Positions 51,309-60,666 are shown, counted from the first letter of the stretch. The stretch is DNA of 64,000 bases from Phyllobacterium sp. YR531 (GCF_000282595.1 NZ_AKIZ01000023.1:1-64000), one strand, 5' to 3'. Made by a program: numbers and translations. Notes: generated by a model from the sequence alone, not told the origin.

Positions 51309-52571
51309 ATGACCGATATGAAAAAGACCATTTCGACAGATAGCCTGACCCAATTGAAGTGGCTGACACCAGAGAATGTCGGTGCAGCATTGAAGGGCTT
51401 TCCACTGAAAGTTCAGGCCGCGCTGCGGGCGGCAACCCATCTTCCACGTGGGACGTTGACGATAACGACCCCTGACAAACAAATCTTCAAGGTTGGCGGC
51501 AAACAGACCGGCCCGGACGCTTCGCTGATTCTCCATAACTGGAATCTGCCGCACCGCGCATTTTCTGGCGGAACCATCGGCGTGGCCGAATCCTATATGG
51601 ATGGCGATTGGGACAGCCCGGACGTGACAACTTTTCTGGAGCTTTTTGTCATCAATGAGCAAGTTGGCGAAGATATTGCCGGCGGGTCTAACTGGTTCAT
51701 CAATACCGTGCAACGTCTGCGCCATTGGCTGAACGAAAACACCCGCACCCGTTCGCGCAAAAACATCTCCGCGCACTACGATCTCGGCAACGCCTTCTAC
51801 CGCGAATGGCTGGACCCGACGATGACCTATTCGTCTGCCTTGTATGCTGAAGGTGCCAACGATCTTGAGAGCGCTCAAACAGCAAAATATCGCGCCCTCG
51901 CCCGGAATATCGGAATCACTTCAGGATCAAGCGTGCTGGAGATCGGGTGCGGCTGGGGCGGCTTTGCAGAATTTGCAGCCCGCGAGATCGGAGCCAAGGT
52001 TACGGGCCTGACGATCAGTCGGGAGCAGTTTGATTATGCAACCCAACGCATGCAGAAAGCGAATCTCTCTGACAAGGTCGAAATCAAATTTCAGGACTAT
52101 CGCGACGAGACCGGAAAGTATGATCACGTCGCATCAATTGAAATGTTTGAGGCGGTCGGCGAAAAATATTGGCCGGTCTTCTTTTCCAAGGTGAGAGAGT
52201 GCCTGAAACCTGGCGGCAGCGCGGGTATGCAGATTATCACCATCAACGATAAGTCGTTTGAACGCTATCGCAAGCGCCCGGATTTTATCCAGCGTTATGT
52301 CTTCCCGGGCGGCATGCTGCCTACCCCCACCAAGCTGAAAAGCCTCGGCAAGGATTTCGGCCTCGATATGTATCGAGAAAATATCTTCCCGCAGGACTAT
52401 GCCCGAACACTGGCAGAATGGCGTGAACGTTTTTGGGGATCGTGGGACCGCCTGCGTTATCTCGGTTTTGACGTCCGCTTTAAAAAACTCTGGGAGTTCT
52501 ATCTGTTCTATTGTGAAGCTGGCTTCCGTTCCGAATATATCGATGTGCGGCAGGTGTTCTATAAATCGTGA
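51309..52571 (+). CDS. cfa: Cyclopropane-fatty-acyl-phospholipid synthase family methyltransferase
   Basis: 420-residue SAM-dependent enzyme that methylenates membrane phospholipid double bonds. The N-terminal lipid-binding region (about 1-130) is followed by SAHYDLGNAFYREWLDPTMTYSSALY and the SAM motif VLEIGCGWGGFAEFA (near residue 211). The conserved GLTISREQFDYA, then IEMFEAVGEKYWPVFF and the terminal RVSL-like region in EAGFRSEYIDVRQVF are also present. The product usually protects against acid and stationary-phase stress. The YjbR-like frame begins at a GTG overlapping its stop (GTGA). Confidence 0.93.
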   Translation: MTDMKKTISTDSLTQLKWLTPENVGAALKGFPLKVQAALRAATHLPRGTLTITTPDKQIFKVGGKQTGPDASLILHNWNLPHRAFSGGTIGVAESYMDGDWDSPDVTTFLELFVINEQVGEDIAGGSNWFINTVQRLRHWLNENTRTRSRKNISAHYDLGNAFYREWLDPTMTYSSALYAEGANDLESAQTAKYRALARNIGITSGSSVLEIGCGWGGFAEFAAREIGAKVTGLTISREQFDYATQRMQKANLSDKVEIKFQDYRDETGKYDHVASIEMFEAVGEKYWPVFFSKVRECLKPGGSAGMQIITINDKSFERYRKRPDFIQRYVFPGGMLPTPTKLKSLGKDFGLDMYRENIFPQDYARTLAEWRERFWGSWDRLRYLGFDVRFKKLWEFYLFYCEAGFRSEYIDVRQVFYKS

Positions 52572-52605
52572 GTGCCGCTGACCTTGATCGGGCCTTTGAA
52601 CGCAT

Positions 52606-52920
52606 TTGGCAGAAGCGCTTCATTTGCCGGAGCTTGTGAAAAGCACAACTCACGGTACCCCCTCGTTGAAGGTCAAGACGTCATTCATCGGTCGTCTGAA
52701 AGATGAAACAAGTTTTGCGATCCATTGTCCGCTGGAGGAGAAACCTCTTCTTATGGAAAGCGCGCCTCACGTTTATTTCGAGACAGACCATTACAAAGGT
52801 TGGCCCTATATCCTGATTCATCTTGAAGCTGTTTCGGACGAGGAACTTAGTCACCGGATCAAATTGGCCTGGCATGCCAAGGCTCCAGCCAAGCTAAAAA
52901 AGGCCAATTCTACCGCCTGA
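52606..52920 (+). CDS. MmcQ/YjbR-family protein, probably frameshifted at its start
   Basis: The open frame from TTG 52606 encodes LAEALHLPELVKSTTHGTPSLKVKTSFIGRLKDE..., matching the YjbR/MmcQ fold (small DNA-binding-like double-wing proteins), with HGTPSLKV as the hallmark. The expected N-terminus (MSAADLDRAFERI) lies just upstream in another frame starting at GTG 52568, which overlaps the cfa stop. One missing T in the TTT run near 52605 would join them perfectly. Either the gene is broken by a 1-base deletion, the sequence has an error, or translation starts inside. Function unknown, co-transcribed with cfa. Confidence 0.65.
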   Translation: MAEALHLPELVKSTTHGTPSLKVKTSFIGRLKDETSFAIHCPLEEKPLLMESAPHVYFETDHYKGWPYILIHLEAVSDEELSHRIKLAWHAKAPAKLKKANSTA

Positions 52921-53083
52921 TATTTCCATAATGCGACCTTGCTCGAAAAAAGTGTTGATCAACTCGACCCTTCGGAGAAAAGAAGCAAGCTTTCGTTCAA
53001 ATTAAAGAAGTTAGGGAGCAAAAAGGCAAAATTTGCTAGCGTTTTTGCACCTACAGGGTGCAATCTAGTTGTAGCGAGGCGAG

Positions 53084-53575
53084 TTAGGGGTTTGCTGCGA
53101 TCTCGATCAAAGCCGTTTCGACACCCAATCCTGTCCTGTCGGCCACTTCCCGAAGCGCAAAGGATGAATTGATCTTGGTGACATGCGGCATGGCCGACAG
53201 CCAGAACTTATGAATACGCTCATAATCTTCAAGATCTTTTGCAGCAATTCGAAGCAGATAATCGTATTCGCCAGACATAAGATAGCAAACCAGAACGTTC
53301 GGACAGCGCCGAACTGCTGTTTCAAACTCGCGCAATTGCTTGTCTGCCTGCCCTGACAGAGAGATATTGACGATAACAGTTACCGGATGGCCAAGCATCT
53401 TGTTGGATAAACGTGCGTGATATCCACGAATAACGCCCGATTTTTCCAGCATATCCAGACGCCGGGAGCATGCGGACTGCGAAAGTCCCACCTTCTCGGC
53501 AAGCGTGGCATTCGACATGCGGCCATCTTTCTGCAAATTGTCCAATATGGCGATATCAATCCTGTCCAGCGACAT
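53084..53575 (-). CDS. Lrp/AsnC-family transcriptional regulator
   Basis: 163-residue regulator with an N-terminal winged helix (IDIAILDNLQKDGRMSNATLAEKVGLSQSACSRRLDMLEKSGVI, about residues 6-52) and a C-terminal RAM/ACT-like ligand domain (VTVIVNISLSGQ ... SGEYDYLLRIAAKDLEDYERI). It is divergent from ald, 150 bases apart, the classic arrangement of an AldR or AlaR-type activator that senses alanine and controls alanine dehydrogenase. The control relationship is inferred from position. Confidence 0.9.
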   Translation of the reverse strand: MSLDRIDIAILDNLQKDGRMSNATLAEKVGLSQSACSRRLDMLEKSGVIRGYHARLSNKMLGHPVTVIVNISLSGQADKQLREFETAVRRCPNVLVCYLMSGEYDYLLRIAAKDLEDYERIHKFWLSAMPHVTKINSSFALREVADRTGLGVETALIEIAANP

Positions 53576-53725
53576 TGTTCGAACAATCCATCAAAAAGAA
53601 CACACATTACGCAAGAATACGCGAATATCTCATCTGCGTCGAGGGTATTTGGCAAGGACATGCGACTGGAGATGTGGTGTTATATCGCTCCCAATAGGCA
53701 AAGCAGAACAATATGAGGAGGCGTT

Positions 53726-54841
53726 ATGCGCGTTGGCTGCCCTAAGGAAATCAAAAACCATGAATATCGCGTCGGCCTCACTCCGGGCGCCGTACGCGAA
53801 TATGTTGCCCACGGCCATCAGGTCATAATCCAGTCCGGAGCTGGTGCAGGAGTTGGCGCAGACGATGGTGCCTATCAGGCCGCTGGCGCTAAAGTAGTAA
53901 AGACTGCTGAAGAAGTATTCCAGCAATCTGATATGATTGTGAAGGTTAAAGAGCCACAGCCATCCGAGTGGGCTCAGCTTCGCGAAGGTCAACTCCTCTA
54001 CACTTATCTTCACCTTGCTCCAGACCCCGAGCAGACCAAAGGTCTTTTGAATTCCGGTGTGACTGCTATTGCTTATGAGACTGTGACCGACGAGCGTGGC
54101 GGCCTGCCATTGCTTGCTCCCATGTCCGAAGTAGCTGGCCGCCTCGCAATTCAAGCTGGCGCTACTGCTTTGCAGAAAGCAAATGGTGGTCGTGGCGTTC
54201 TTCTGGGTGGCGTTCCGGGTGTTCTTCCGGGCAAAGTTACCATCATTGGCGGCGGTGTTGTCGGCATCAATGCCGCTCAAATGGCTGCCGGACTTGGTGC
54301 AGATGTTACCATTCTTGATCGCTCGATCCCGCGCCTGCGTCAGCTCGATGATTTGTTCCGTGGCCGTATCCATACGCGTTACTCAACCATCGAAGCCCTT
54401 GATGAAGAAGTGTTTTCTGCCGATATCGTCGTCGGTGCCGTTCTCATTCCAGGCGCTGCTGCACCCAAATTGGTGACACGTGAAATGCTATCCGGCATGA
54501 AAAAGGGCGCTGTAATCGTCGACGTCGCTATTGATCAGGGCGGCTGCTTCGAGACGTCTCATGCAACGACGCATTCCGAGCCAACCTACGAAGTTGATGG
54601 CGTTATTCACTATTGCGTTGCCAATATGCCCGGTGCTGTTCCTGTAACTTCGGCTCATGCACTCAACAACGCTACCTTGCAGTATGGTCTGCAATTGGCA
54701 GATCGCGGCGTTAAAGCCCTGATCGACAATCCGCATCTGCGTAATGGACTTAATGTTCACAAGGGACGCATCACTAACAGTGCCGTCGCCGAAGCACTTG
54801 GTCTTGAAGTTTACGAGGCTAAAGCAGTCCTAGCTGCTTGA
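53726..54841 (+). CDS. ald: Alanine dehydrogenase
   Basis: 371-residue NAD-dependent enzyme converting L-alanine to pyruvate and ammonium. Substrate-site residues are in [21 protein letters not shown]. The Lys in MIVKVKEP and the His in YTYLHLAPD are the catalytic pair. The Rossmann motif [15 protein letters not shown] starts near residue 172. GGAGG lies upstream of the ATG. A strong terminator follows. Divergent from an Lrp-type regulator. Confidence 0.96.
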   Translation: MRVGCPKEIKNHEYRVGLTPGAVREYVAHGHQVIIQSGAGAGVGADDGAYQAAGAKVVKTAEEVFQQSDMIVKVKEPQPSEWAQLREGQLLYTYLHLAPDPEQTKGLLNSGVTAIAYETVTDERGGLPLLAPMSEVAGRLAIQAGATALQKANGGRGVLLGGVPGVLPGKVTIIGGGVVGINAAQMAAGLGADVTILDRSIPRLRQLDDLFRGRIHTRYSTIEALDEEVFSADIVVGAVLIPGAAAPKLVTREMLSGMKKGAVIVDVAIDQGGCFETSHATTHSEPTYEVDGVIHYCVANMPGAVPVTSAHALNNATLQYGLQLADRGVKALIDNPHLRNGLNVHKGRITNSAVAEALGLEVYEAKAVLAA

Positions 54842-54857
54842 TTTAACTGAAAAATAG

Positions 54858-54886
54858 AAAGCCCGGATCATGTCCGGGCTTTTTTC
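54858..54886. terminator. Bidirectional terminator after ald
   Basis: 10-bp perfect stem (AAAGCCCGGA / TCCGGGCTTT) with a TCATG loop and a T tract, between the convergent ald and DUF1203 genes. Confidence 0.85.
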
Positions 54887-55358
54887 ACGCGGCCTCAATG
54901 CGGCATTGAAAGCAGTTGTTCCTTGCCGACCGCATGTGGACGTAGGCCACATCATCACGGGCAAGTAGCACGCTTGCTCGGTCGGTTACTTGAGCAGTTT
55001 CAACCACACCACCCGTGCCATAAACGATGCGGTCTTGGCAGGAGTATCCGCGAACAATGAAGTCTTTGCTTTCATTGAACATTTCCGGTAACTCTGCGAC
55101 TTCTGGATGTCGCTCACATTCGTCAGCGTGCAGAAATATAGGCCCAGTTTCCGCGTAAGGCTGCGGTGCAGGAAATGGCCGGTGTGACAGGATCAGGTAT
55201 TTTTCGCCCGCTCCAACATTTTGAAGGCAGTGCCTGCACGGCACGCCATCGCCATCAGATACTTGTATTTCCGGATCTTGCCCGTTGGCATCGGCACCGC
55301 CTGATTGGTAATGCCGAGCCATGGTTGTTGTCATTGCGATAAATCGAACTTTTGCCAT
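54885..55358 (-). CDS. DUF1203 family protein
   Basis: 157-residue cytoplasmic protein of the DUF1203 family. Recognisable parts are CRHCLQNVGAGEKYLILSHRPFP near residue 40, with the CxxC pair, and GPIFLHADECERHP, with another Cys and His. These suggest a metal-binding centre. GGAGATACCG precedes the ATG at 55358. An ATG at 55334 is also in frame. Function unknown; it converges on ald. Confidence 0.8.
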   Translation of the reverse strand: MAKVRFIAMTTTMARHYQSGGADANGQDPEIQVSDGDGVPCRHCLQNVGAGEKYLILSHRPFPAPQPYAETGPIFLHADECERHPEVAELPEMFNESKDFIVRGYSCQDRIVYGTGGVVETAQVTDRASVLLARDDVAYVHMRSARNNCFQCRIEAA

Positions 55359-55432
55359 CGGTATCTCCTTTGTTTCACCAAAGAAAACACCTTAAACAAC
55401 GGCTAAACCACCCGATTCATGCGGCAGCTATG

Positions 55433-55870
55433 CTATTTTGTTACGTCGATGCGGAATTCATAATAATCGTAATATCCAGTCGGATTTCCGGCCACCTGGC
55501 TAGATACCCGAACGCTGTCCTTACCCACGTAACCCGGTGCCGATACATACACTGCGGAAACCGCCGATAGTTTACGCGAATTGCACTTATGCAAGGCATT
55601 TCCCGGCTCAAATGTAGGTGAGACCGTAGATCGCACGATATTTACAGAACCGTGAGCAGGTCCGGAAACCACCTTTATGGATGGTGGACGCCCACTCGAA
55701 CAATCATCGTTTGGTGTAAACATATTGGAAAGAGGTGTTTTCTGCCCGGACTTTGCAGGCACAACCAGCGTTGTTGAGCCGGTATATGTCTTGGAAAGGT
55801 CAGACGTTTCACAGCCTGAAACGAACAGGCATGCGGATACCAAGGCAATACCGTAAAATATTGTTTTCAC
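55433..55870 (-). CDS. Putative lipoprotein
   Basis: 145-residue exported lipoprotein: signal segment YGIALVSACLFVSGC with lipobox VSGC (Cys at about residue 20). The mature part is beta-rich with cysteine pairs (NDDCSSGRPPSIKVV, HKCNSRKL) and the VSGPAHGSVNIVRSTVSPTF stretch. It resembles small immunoglobulin-like domain proteins. No family is recognised with confidence. It stands alone between DUF1203 and the GNAT gene. Confidence 0.6.
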   Translation of the reverse strand: MKTIFYGIALVSACLFVSGCETSDLSKTYTGSTTLVVPAKSGQKTPLSNMFTPNDDCSSGRPPSIKVVSGPAHGSVNIVRSTVSPTFEPGNALHKCNSRKLSAVSAVYVSAPGYVGKDSVRVSSQVAGNPTGYYDYYEFRIDVTK

Positions 55871-55966
55871 TATTTTTTATCTCCCCCGAGATGCAAGACG
55901 GAATGCCCTGATATACTGATATTTGAAATGTTACCAGAACATCAAAATTTATTTTCTATCTAACAG

Positions 55967-56485
55967 CTAGTCCCAAGTCTCGATTTCAGCCTCAGCAAAA
56001 CTGACAGGTTTGAACCCCATTCTTTGGTACATTTGCAGTGCCCGCGGACTATCAAGCGTGTTTGTCTCGATAATTAGCTTTTGAGGGCTGCTCATCCAAG
56101 CTGTTAAAATTGCTTCATTCAGAAAAAATTTCGCCAACCCACGCCCCTGAAATTCTTGCACAAGGCCAAAATAGAGAATTTCGGCGACCCCAGGTTTCTG
56201 ATCAATCACCACCTCGTAGAACCCGGCCGGCGACCCATCAACATAAAGAACATGAATTTCTACATTGTCCCGGTGAATTATCGCTGAAAGCGCTTCATCA
56301 TCGAGCTTGCGATGAACGGACCAATGGTGCGGCTTGCCTACCTGCTCATATAAAAAACGATAGAATGGCAAGGAGATTTTCGTCGCGCGCATTATGGCCA
56401 GCTTGTAGCTCGCCGGTGTCGGAATCGCCGTTACGGGCCGATCCGTCATTTCCAGATGCGTCACACGTGTTTTGAGGGTGGCCAT
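55967..56485 (-). CDS. GNAT-family N-acetyltransferase
   Basis: 172-residue acetyltransferase. The acetyl-CoA motif is LVQEFQGRGLAKFFLNEAIL, preceded by the strand VAEILYFGLV and followed by LIIETNTLDSPRALQMYQRMGFKPV. Substrate unknown. Its start lies 1 base after the sseA stop, so it is the fourth gene of the cysK-alaX-sseA operon and may acetylate a sulfur amino acid or a peptide, which is inference. Confidence 0.85.
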   Translation of the reverse strand: MATLKTRVTHLEMTDRPVTAIPTPASYKLAIMRATKISLPFYRFLYEQVGKPHHWSVHRKLDDEALSAIIHRDNVEIHVLYVDGSPAGFYEVVIDQKPGVAEILYFGLVQEFQGRGLAKFFLNEAILTAWMSSPQKLIIETNTLDSPRALQMYQRMGFKPVSFAEAEIETWD

Positions 56486-56486
56486 C

Positions 56487-57338
56487 TTAAGCGTCGCCCG
56501 TGGCTACAGGCGTGTCCTTTGCCCCGCCCCATTCGGTCCATGAACCATCATACAGCACATTGTCTTTGTGTCCGAGCGACTCCAGCGCAAGCGTAATGAC
56601 TGCAGCGGTGATCCCTGAGCCGCAGCTCGTCACAATCGGGCGTGACAGGTCAACACCTGCATCGTCAAGCACCTGCTTCAATCCATTGATATCTTTCAGA
56701 TAACCCTTATCCGCCAACGTTGACGAAGGAACATTTTTTGCCCCGGGCATATGACCCGATCGCAAGCCCGCACGCGGTTCTGGATCAATGCCCTTGAAGC
56801 GCCCGGCTGCGCGCGCATCGGCAACCTGTCTTGTACCGTCTTGCACGATTCTGTGCATATCGTCGAAACTCGCGATCTTCGCGGCATTGAAATTAGCCAC
56901 AAAAGCAGATGGAGCAATTTTCGTTACGTCGTTGGTAACCGGTCTGCCACCCTGCTTCCAATTGTCGAAACCTCCATCAAGAAGCAGTACATTTTTCGCT
57001 CCCATCGTGCGGAACATCCACCAGACCCGAGGTGACGTAAACATCCCGGGACCATCATAAACAACGATCGTATCGTCATTTGTGATGCCCATACTGCTGA
57101 TGGCGGCAGCAAAGGCTTCCGGCTTCGGGAAGGTATGGGGCAAATCGGAATTGGGGTCCGACAGCTTGTCATGGTCAAAAAAGACAGCACCCGGAATGTG
57201 ACTGGCATCATATTCGGCCTTGGGATCGCGATTCTGGAGCGGTAGATACCAAGACCCATCCACTATGCTCAAGCCAGGCTTTCCCAGCCTTTCCTGCAGC
57301 CAATCCGCTGACACCACAAAAGCGCTTTTATCGGCCAT
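56487..57338 (-). CDS. sseA: 3-mercaptopyruvate/thiosulfate sulfurtransferase
   Basis: 283-residue tandem rhodanese protein. The N-terminal inactive rhodanese domain carries IVDGSWYLP and GAVFFDHDKLSDPNSDLPH. The C-terminal catalytic domain ends in the active-site loop TSCGSGITAAV (Cys near 237), the mercaptopyruvate-type CGSG[VI]TA motif. It transfers sulfur from mercaptopyruvate, linking cysteine breakdown to sulfide or thiols. The ATG at 57338 has GGAGAG; an upstream in-frame ATG at 57362 is unlikely. It lies directly after the AlaX-like gene in the operon. Confidence 0.93.
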   Translation of the reverse strand: MADKSAFVVSADWLQERLGKPGLSIVDGSWYLPLQNRDPKAEYDASHIPGAVFFDHDKLSDPNSDLPHTFPKPEAFAAAISSMGITNDDTIVVYDGPGMFTSPRVWWMFRTMGAKNVLLLDGGFDNWKQGGRPVTNDVTKIAPSAFVANFNAAKIASFDDMHRIVQDGTRQVADARAAGRFKGIDPEPRAGLRSGHMPGAKNVPSSTLADKGYLKDINGLKQVLDDAGVDLSRPIVTSCGSGITAAVITLALESLGHKDNVLYDGSWTEWGGAKDTPVATGDA

Positions 57339-57339
57339 A

Positions 57340-58086
57340 TTACTCTCCTTCAGGCAAGGCACCGAAGCGAATACGGAATCGCCTGTTTTCCTTGCCTTTC
57401 TTTTCTATTTTTCCAATGTGGATTTGTCCGATTTCACCAGTCGTGGCGACGTGTGTGCCACCGCAAGGTTGGGAATCTATCGCGGCATTTTCGCCGATAC
57501 AAACCAGCCTGATACGTCCCGTTCCCGTAGGCGGACGGACATTCTTCGACTTGATTAGACCGGGATTTGCGGCAAGCTCCTCTTCCGTGATCCAACGTGT
57601 AAAGATCGGATGGTTGGCATTGACCAGTTCCATTAGCTTCGCAGTTGCACTTTCCTTGGTAACGCTTACGTCAGGCAAATCAAAATCGACCCGGCTGTCG
57701 TCTTCGCTGACCGCCGCGCCGGTAATTGGATAAGGGCAAACGACGCTCAAAAGGTGGCAGGCTGCATGCATGCGCATTAGCTTGTAACGACGCTCCCAAT
57801 CAATCTTGAGAAGCAATTTTTCACCAATGTCCGGCACCGGCTGATCGGGTGCAGGCACATGGATAATCTCTTCTTTTGTTTCTCCGGTAACCGTTGCCGC
57901 AATGGTGATTGCCGAGCCATCGGAACGTACAAACACTCCCGTATCACCGGGTTGACCGCCAGACGTTGCATAAAAATTGGTCTGGTCTGTAACGATTCCA
58001 CCACGATCATTGACCGCAATGACCGTGGCACTAATTTCCTTCAGATAAGAGTCATCGCGAAAAAGGATAGTCGTATCATAGGCCAT
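57340..58086 (-). CDS. AlaX-like alanyl-tRNA editing protein
   Basis: 248-residue protein homologous to the editing domain of alanyl-tRNA synthetase. The zinc site is formed by MRMHAACHLL (HxxxH) and the C-terminal SQPCGGTHVATTGEIG. The N-terminal TDQTNFYATSGGQPGDTG is the beta-barrel region typical of longer AlaX proteins. It hydrolyses Ser or Gly mischarged on tRNA(Ala). The start ATG overlaps the cysK-like stop by one base (TAATG). Its presence beside sulfur genes is unexplained. Confidence 0.9.
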   Translation of the reverse strand: MAYDTTILFRDDSYLKEISATVIAVNDRGGIVTDQTNFYATSGGQPGDTGVFVRSDGSAITIAATVTGETKEEIIHVPAPDQPVPDIGEKLLLKIDWERRYKLMRMHAACHLLSVVCPYPITGAAVSEDDSRVDFDLPDVSVTKESATAKLMELVNANHPIFTRWITEEELAANPGLIKSKNVRPPTGTGRIRLVCIGENAAIDSQPCGGTHVATTGEIGQIHIGKIEKKGKENRRFRIRFGALPEGE

Positions 58087-59117
58087 TATTTGCTCTCGAA
58101 CGGTACGGAAATATCAACCTTCGCTTCCATCCAAAGCGGCACCGGCAAGTCCTTGGAGCGCAGGAATTCCGGATTGAACAGTTTTGATTGGTAACGATTG
58201 CCGTAGTCGCAAAGGACGGTCACGATTGTATGGCCGGGCCCGAGATCACGCGCCAGACGAATGGCCCCTGCAATGTTGATCCCGGACGATCCACCCAGGC
58301 ACAGCCCCTCTTCCGTCACCAGACCAAACACTATCTCGAGCGCTTCCGCGTCAGGAATTTGATAGGAATAATCAGGCGTGAAACCTTCGAGGTTCGCCGT
58401 AACGCGGCCTTGCCCGATGCCTTCGGTGATCGAACTGCCCTCAGCTTTGAACTCCCCGGTTGTATAATAGGAATACAAGGCTGCTCCGAGTGGATCGGCA
58501 ATAGCGATTTTTACGGCATTGTTCTTGGCTTTCAACCCCATTGCAACGCCGACGAGCGTACCGCCGGAACCGACCGCTGAGACAAATCCATCGACTTTGC
58601 CATTGGTATCGCGCCAGATTTCCTGTGCAGTGGTTTCGACATGCGCCTGCCTGTTCGCAACATTATCGAATTGATTGGCCCATATCGCGCCATTTGGTTC
58701 AGTTTTTGCGAGCTGTTCAGCCAAGCGGCCAGAAACCTTCACGTAATTATCCGGGTTTTTGTACGGGACAGCAGGCACTTCAACGAGTTCTGCACCAAGC
58801 AGTCGCAACGCGTCCTTCTTTTCCTGGCTTTGTGTCTCCGGAATAACGATCACTGTGCGGTAACCGAGCGTTTTTGCGACCATTGTCAGGCCAATACCCG
58901 TATTGCCTGCAGTGCCTTCAACAATCACACCGCCCGGTCGTAATTGACCACGTTTTTCTGCGTCGCGAATGATATAGAGCGCCGCGCGGTCTTTGACAGA
59001 TTGGCCCGGATTCAAGAATTCCGCTTTGCCGTATATCTCGCAACCGGTTAGCTCTGAGGCCTTCTTGAGACGAATTAGCGGGGTGTTTCCAATTGCTTCG
59101 ATTACGGAATTATACAT
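58086..59117 (-). CDS. cysK: Cysteine synthase (O-acetylserine sulfhydrylase) family
   Basis: 343-residue PLP enzyme that makes cysteine from O-acetylserine and sulfide. The PLP lysine is in NPGQSVKDRAA (Lys42), the substrate loop is VEGTAGNTGIGL, and the phosphate-binding glycine loop is GSGGTLVG. The C-terminal GLCLGGSSGINIAGAI is also family-typical. Some relatives of this length use O-phosphoserine or act as cystathionine-type enzymes, so exact specificity is uncertain. The ATG at 59117 follows AAGGA. First gene of the operon with alaX, sseA and GNAT. Confidence 0.9.
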   Translation of the reverse strand: MYNSVIEAIGNTPLIRLKKASELTGCEIYGKAEFLNPGQSVKDRAALYIIRDAEKRGQLRPGGVIVEGTAGNTGIGLTMVAKTLGYRTVIVIPETQSQEKKDALRLLGAELVEVPAVPYKNPDNYVKVSGRLAEQLAKTEPNGAIWANQFDNVANRQAHVETTAQEIWRDTNGKVDGFVSAVGSGGTLVGVAMGLKAKNNAVKIAIADPLGAALYSYYTTGEFKAEGSSITEGIGQGRVTANLEGFTPDYSYQIPDAEALEIVFGLVTEEGLCLGGSSGINIAGAIRLARDLGPGHTIVTVLCDYGNRYQSKLFNPEFLRSKDLPVPLWMEAKVDISVPFESK

Positions 59118-59227
59118 TGCCAAGTCCTTCAATATGCTGGCCTTAAACCTATTTGCACGGACCGCCCCGTTCAAGCGCATAATCTCACAATCTTCAATGA
59201 CGGGGATAAATCTTTGCCACAAACAAA

Positions 59228-59254
59228 AAGGCCACCGGTTTTGCCGGTGGCCTT
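59228..59254 (-). terminator. Terminator of the DEAD-box helicase gene
   Basis: 11-bp perfect stem (AAGGCCACCGG / CCGGTGGCCTT) with a CAAAA loop; on the minus strand it is followed by TTTTGTTT. It separates the helicase transcript from the cysK promoter. Confidence 0.85.
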
Positions 59255-59289
59255 CCAATCGATCAGATATGCTTAAAGCAAATTTCTAA

Positions 59290-60666
59290 CTATGCCGCTT
59301 TCGCACCAAAGCCTTTTTTGTTCCGGCGGAATGGGCGCTTCTGTGCGGGTGCACCACCGTCATTGCTCCAGATCTTTTCGCCGCGCGGTTCACGTGGACC
59401 ACCGTTTGCTGACTGGCCACGATGCGGCTTCTTGTTCTTTGCCGGTGCACCACCATTACCACCTTCGCGGCGCGGTGGACGCTGATCGCTGTTAGCAGCA
59501 CGGGCGGGTAGACTGGAAAGATCAACCGGCGAATCTGCCATTGGGAGACGCATACGAGTCACGCGTTCCACAGCCTTGAACTTTGAACCTTCTTCGGCCG
59601 GATCGTAAAGCGTGATGGCATTGCCCGATGCACCATTACGGCCTGTTCGTCCGATACGGTGGACATAGCTTTCCGGCTCATCTGGCAGGTCAAAATTGAT
59701 CACATGGCTGATACCAACAACGTCGATGCCGCGGGCCGCAATGTCGGTTGCCACAAGGATGCGCACCGAGCCATCCTTGAAGCCATTCAGAGCGCGCTGG
59801 CGGGCATTTTGAGACTTGTTGCCGTGAATGGCAGCAACGTTGTAGCCATCCTTCTCCAGGATGCGGGTAACAGCATCCGCACCATGTTTTGTGCGTGTGA
59901 AAACGATGACTGAAGATAGTGTCTCGTCCTTCAGCATAGCCGAAAGAACCTGCTTCTTCTGGCGAGTCGGAATCATATGTACGACCTGCTTGATCTCAGC
60001 GGCAGTCGTACCCTGCGGCGCTACTTCGACGCGAACGGGGTTACGCAGAAGGCTTGCTGCCAGTGTTGCAACTTCCTGCGGCATCGTTGCGGAGAACAAT
60101 GCTGTCTGGCGATCGCGATGCGTACCTTTGGCAATCTTCTTCACGTCATTGATGAAACCCATGTCCAGCATGCGGTCGGCTTCGTCGAGAACGAGCCAGC
60201 GTGTCTCGGACAGATCGATGCGATTGTCACGGACCAGATCCGTCAAGCGACCGGGCGTAGCAATCAGAACGTCAACGCCGCCCTGCATCTTGTTGATCTG
60301 TGCAACACGCGAAACACCGCCGAGAACCAGCGCTGTCGAAATATGAGCGCCCTTTGCCAGCTTGCGGAAGGTTTCTTCGATCTGAACTGCAAGTTCACGT
60401 GTTGGTGCAAGTACCAGTGCACGGGCGGTCTTGCCCTTGCGCTTGTCACCAATAGTCAGAATTTTCTGCAGGATTGGCAGGGCGAATGCCGCTGTCTTAC
60501 CTGAGCCCGTTTGTGCAATGCCAAGAATGTCCTGACCTGCCAACTGTGCCGGAATAGCCTGTTGCTGAATTTGCTTGGGGGCAGTCATTCCAGCTGCATC
60601 AACTGCCTTGAGCAGGATTGCATTCAGACCCATTGTGGCAAAGCCGTTTGCTTCGATATTTTCCAA
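59290..60666 (-). CDS. DEAD-box ATP-dependent RNA helicase (RhlE type)
   Basis: 458-residue RNA helicase. The Q motif spans GF...GLNAILLKAVDAAGMTAPKQIQQQ, Walker A is AQTGSGKT (about residue 51), DEAD is in VLDEADRMLDMGF, the SAT motif is FSATMP, and YVHRIGRTGRNG is motif VI. The tail is long, basic and Gly/Pro-rich (RRPPRREGGNGGAPAKNKKPHRGQ, RRNKKGFGA), as in RhlE. I place the start at TTG 60666 (7 bases after GAGAG), because the Q-motif Phe lies upstream of the first ATG that aligns with the family. The open frame to 60918 is probably not translated. Confidence 0.9.
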   Translation of the reverse strand: MENIEANGFATMGLNAILLKAVDAAGMTAPKQIQQQAIPAQLAGQDILGIAQTGSGKTAAFALPILQKILTIGDKRKGKTARALVLAPTRELAVQIEETFRKLAKGAHISTALVLGGVSRVAQINKMQGGVDVLIATPGRLTDLVRDNRIDLSETRWLVLDEADRMLDMGFINDVKKIAKGTHRDRQTALFSATMPQEVATLAASLLRNPVRVEVAPQGTTAAEIKQVVHMIPTRQKKQVLSAMLKDETLSSVIVFTRTKHGADAVTRILEKDGYNVAAIHGNKSQNARQRALNGFKDGSVRILVATDIAARGIDVVGISHVINFDLPDEPESYVHRIGRTGRNGASGNAITLYDPAEEGSKFKAVERVTRMRLPMADSPVDLSSLPARAANSDQRPPRREGGNGGAPAKNKKPHRGQSANGGPREPRGEKIWSNDGGAPAQKRPFRRNKKGFGAKAA

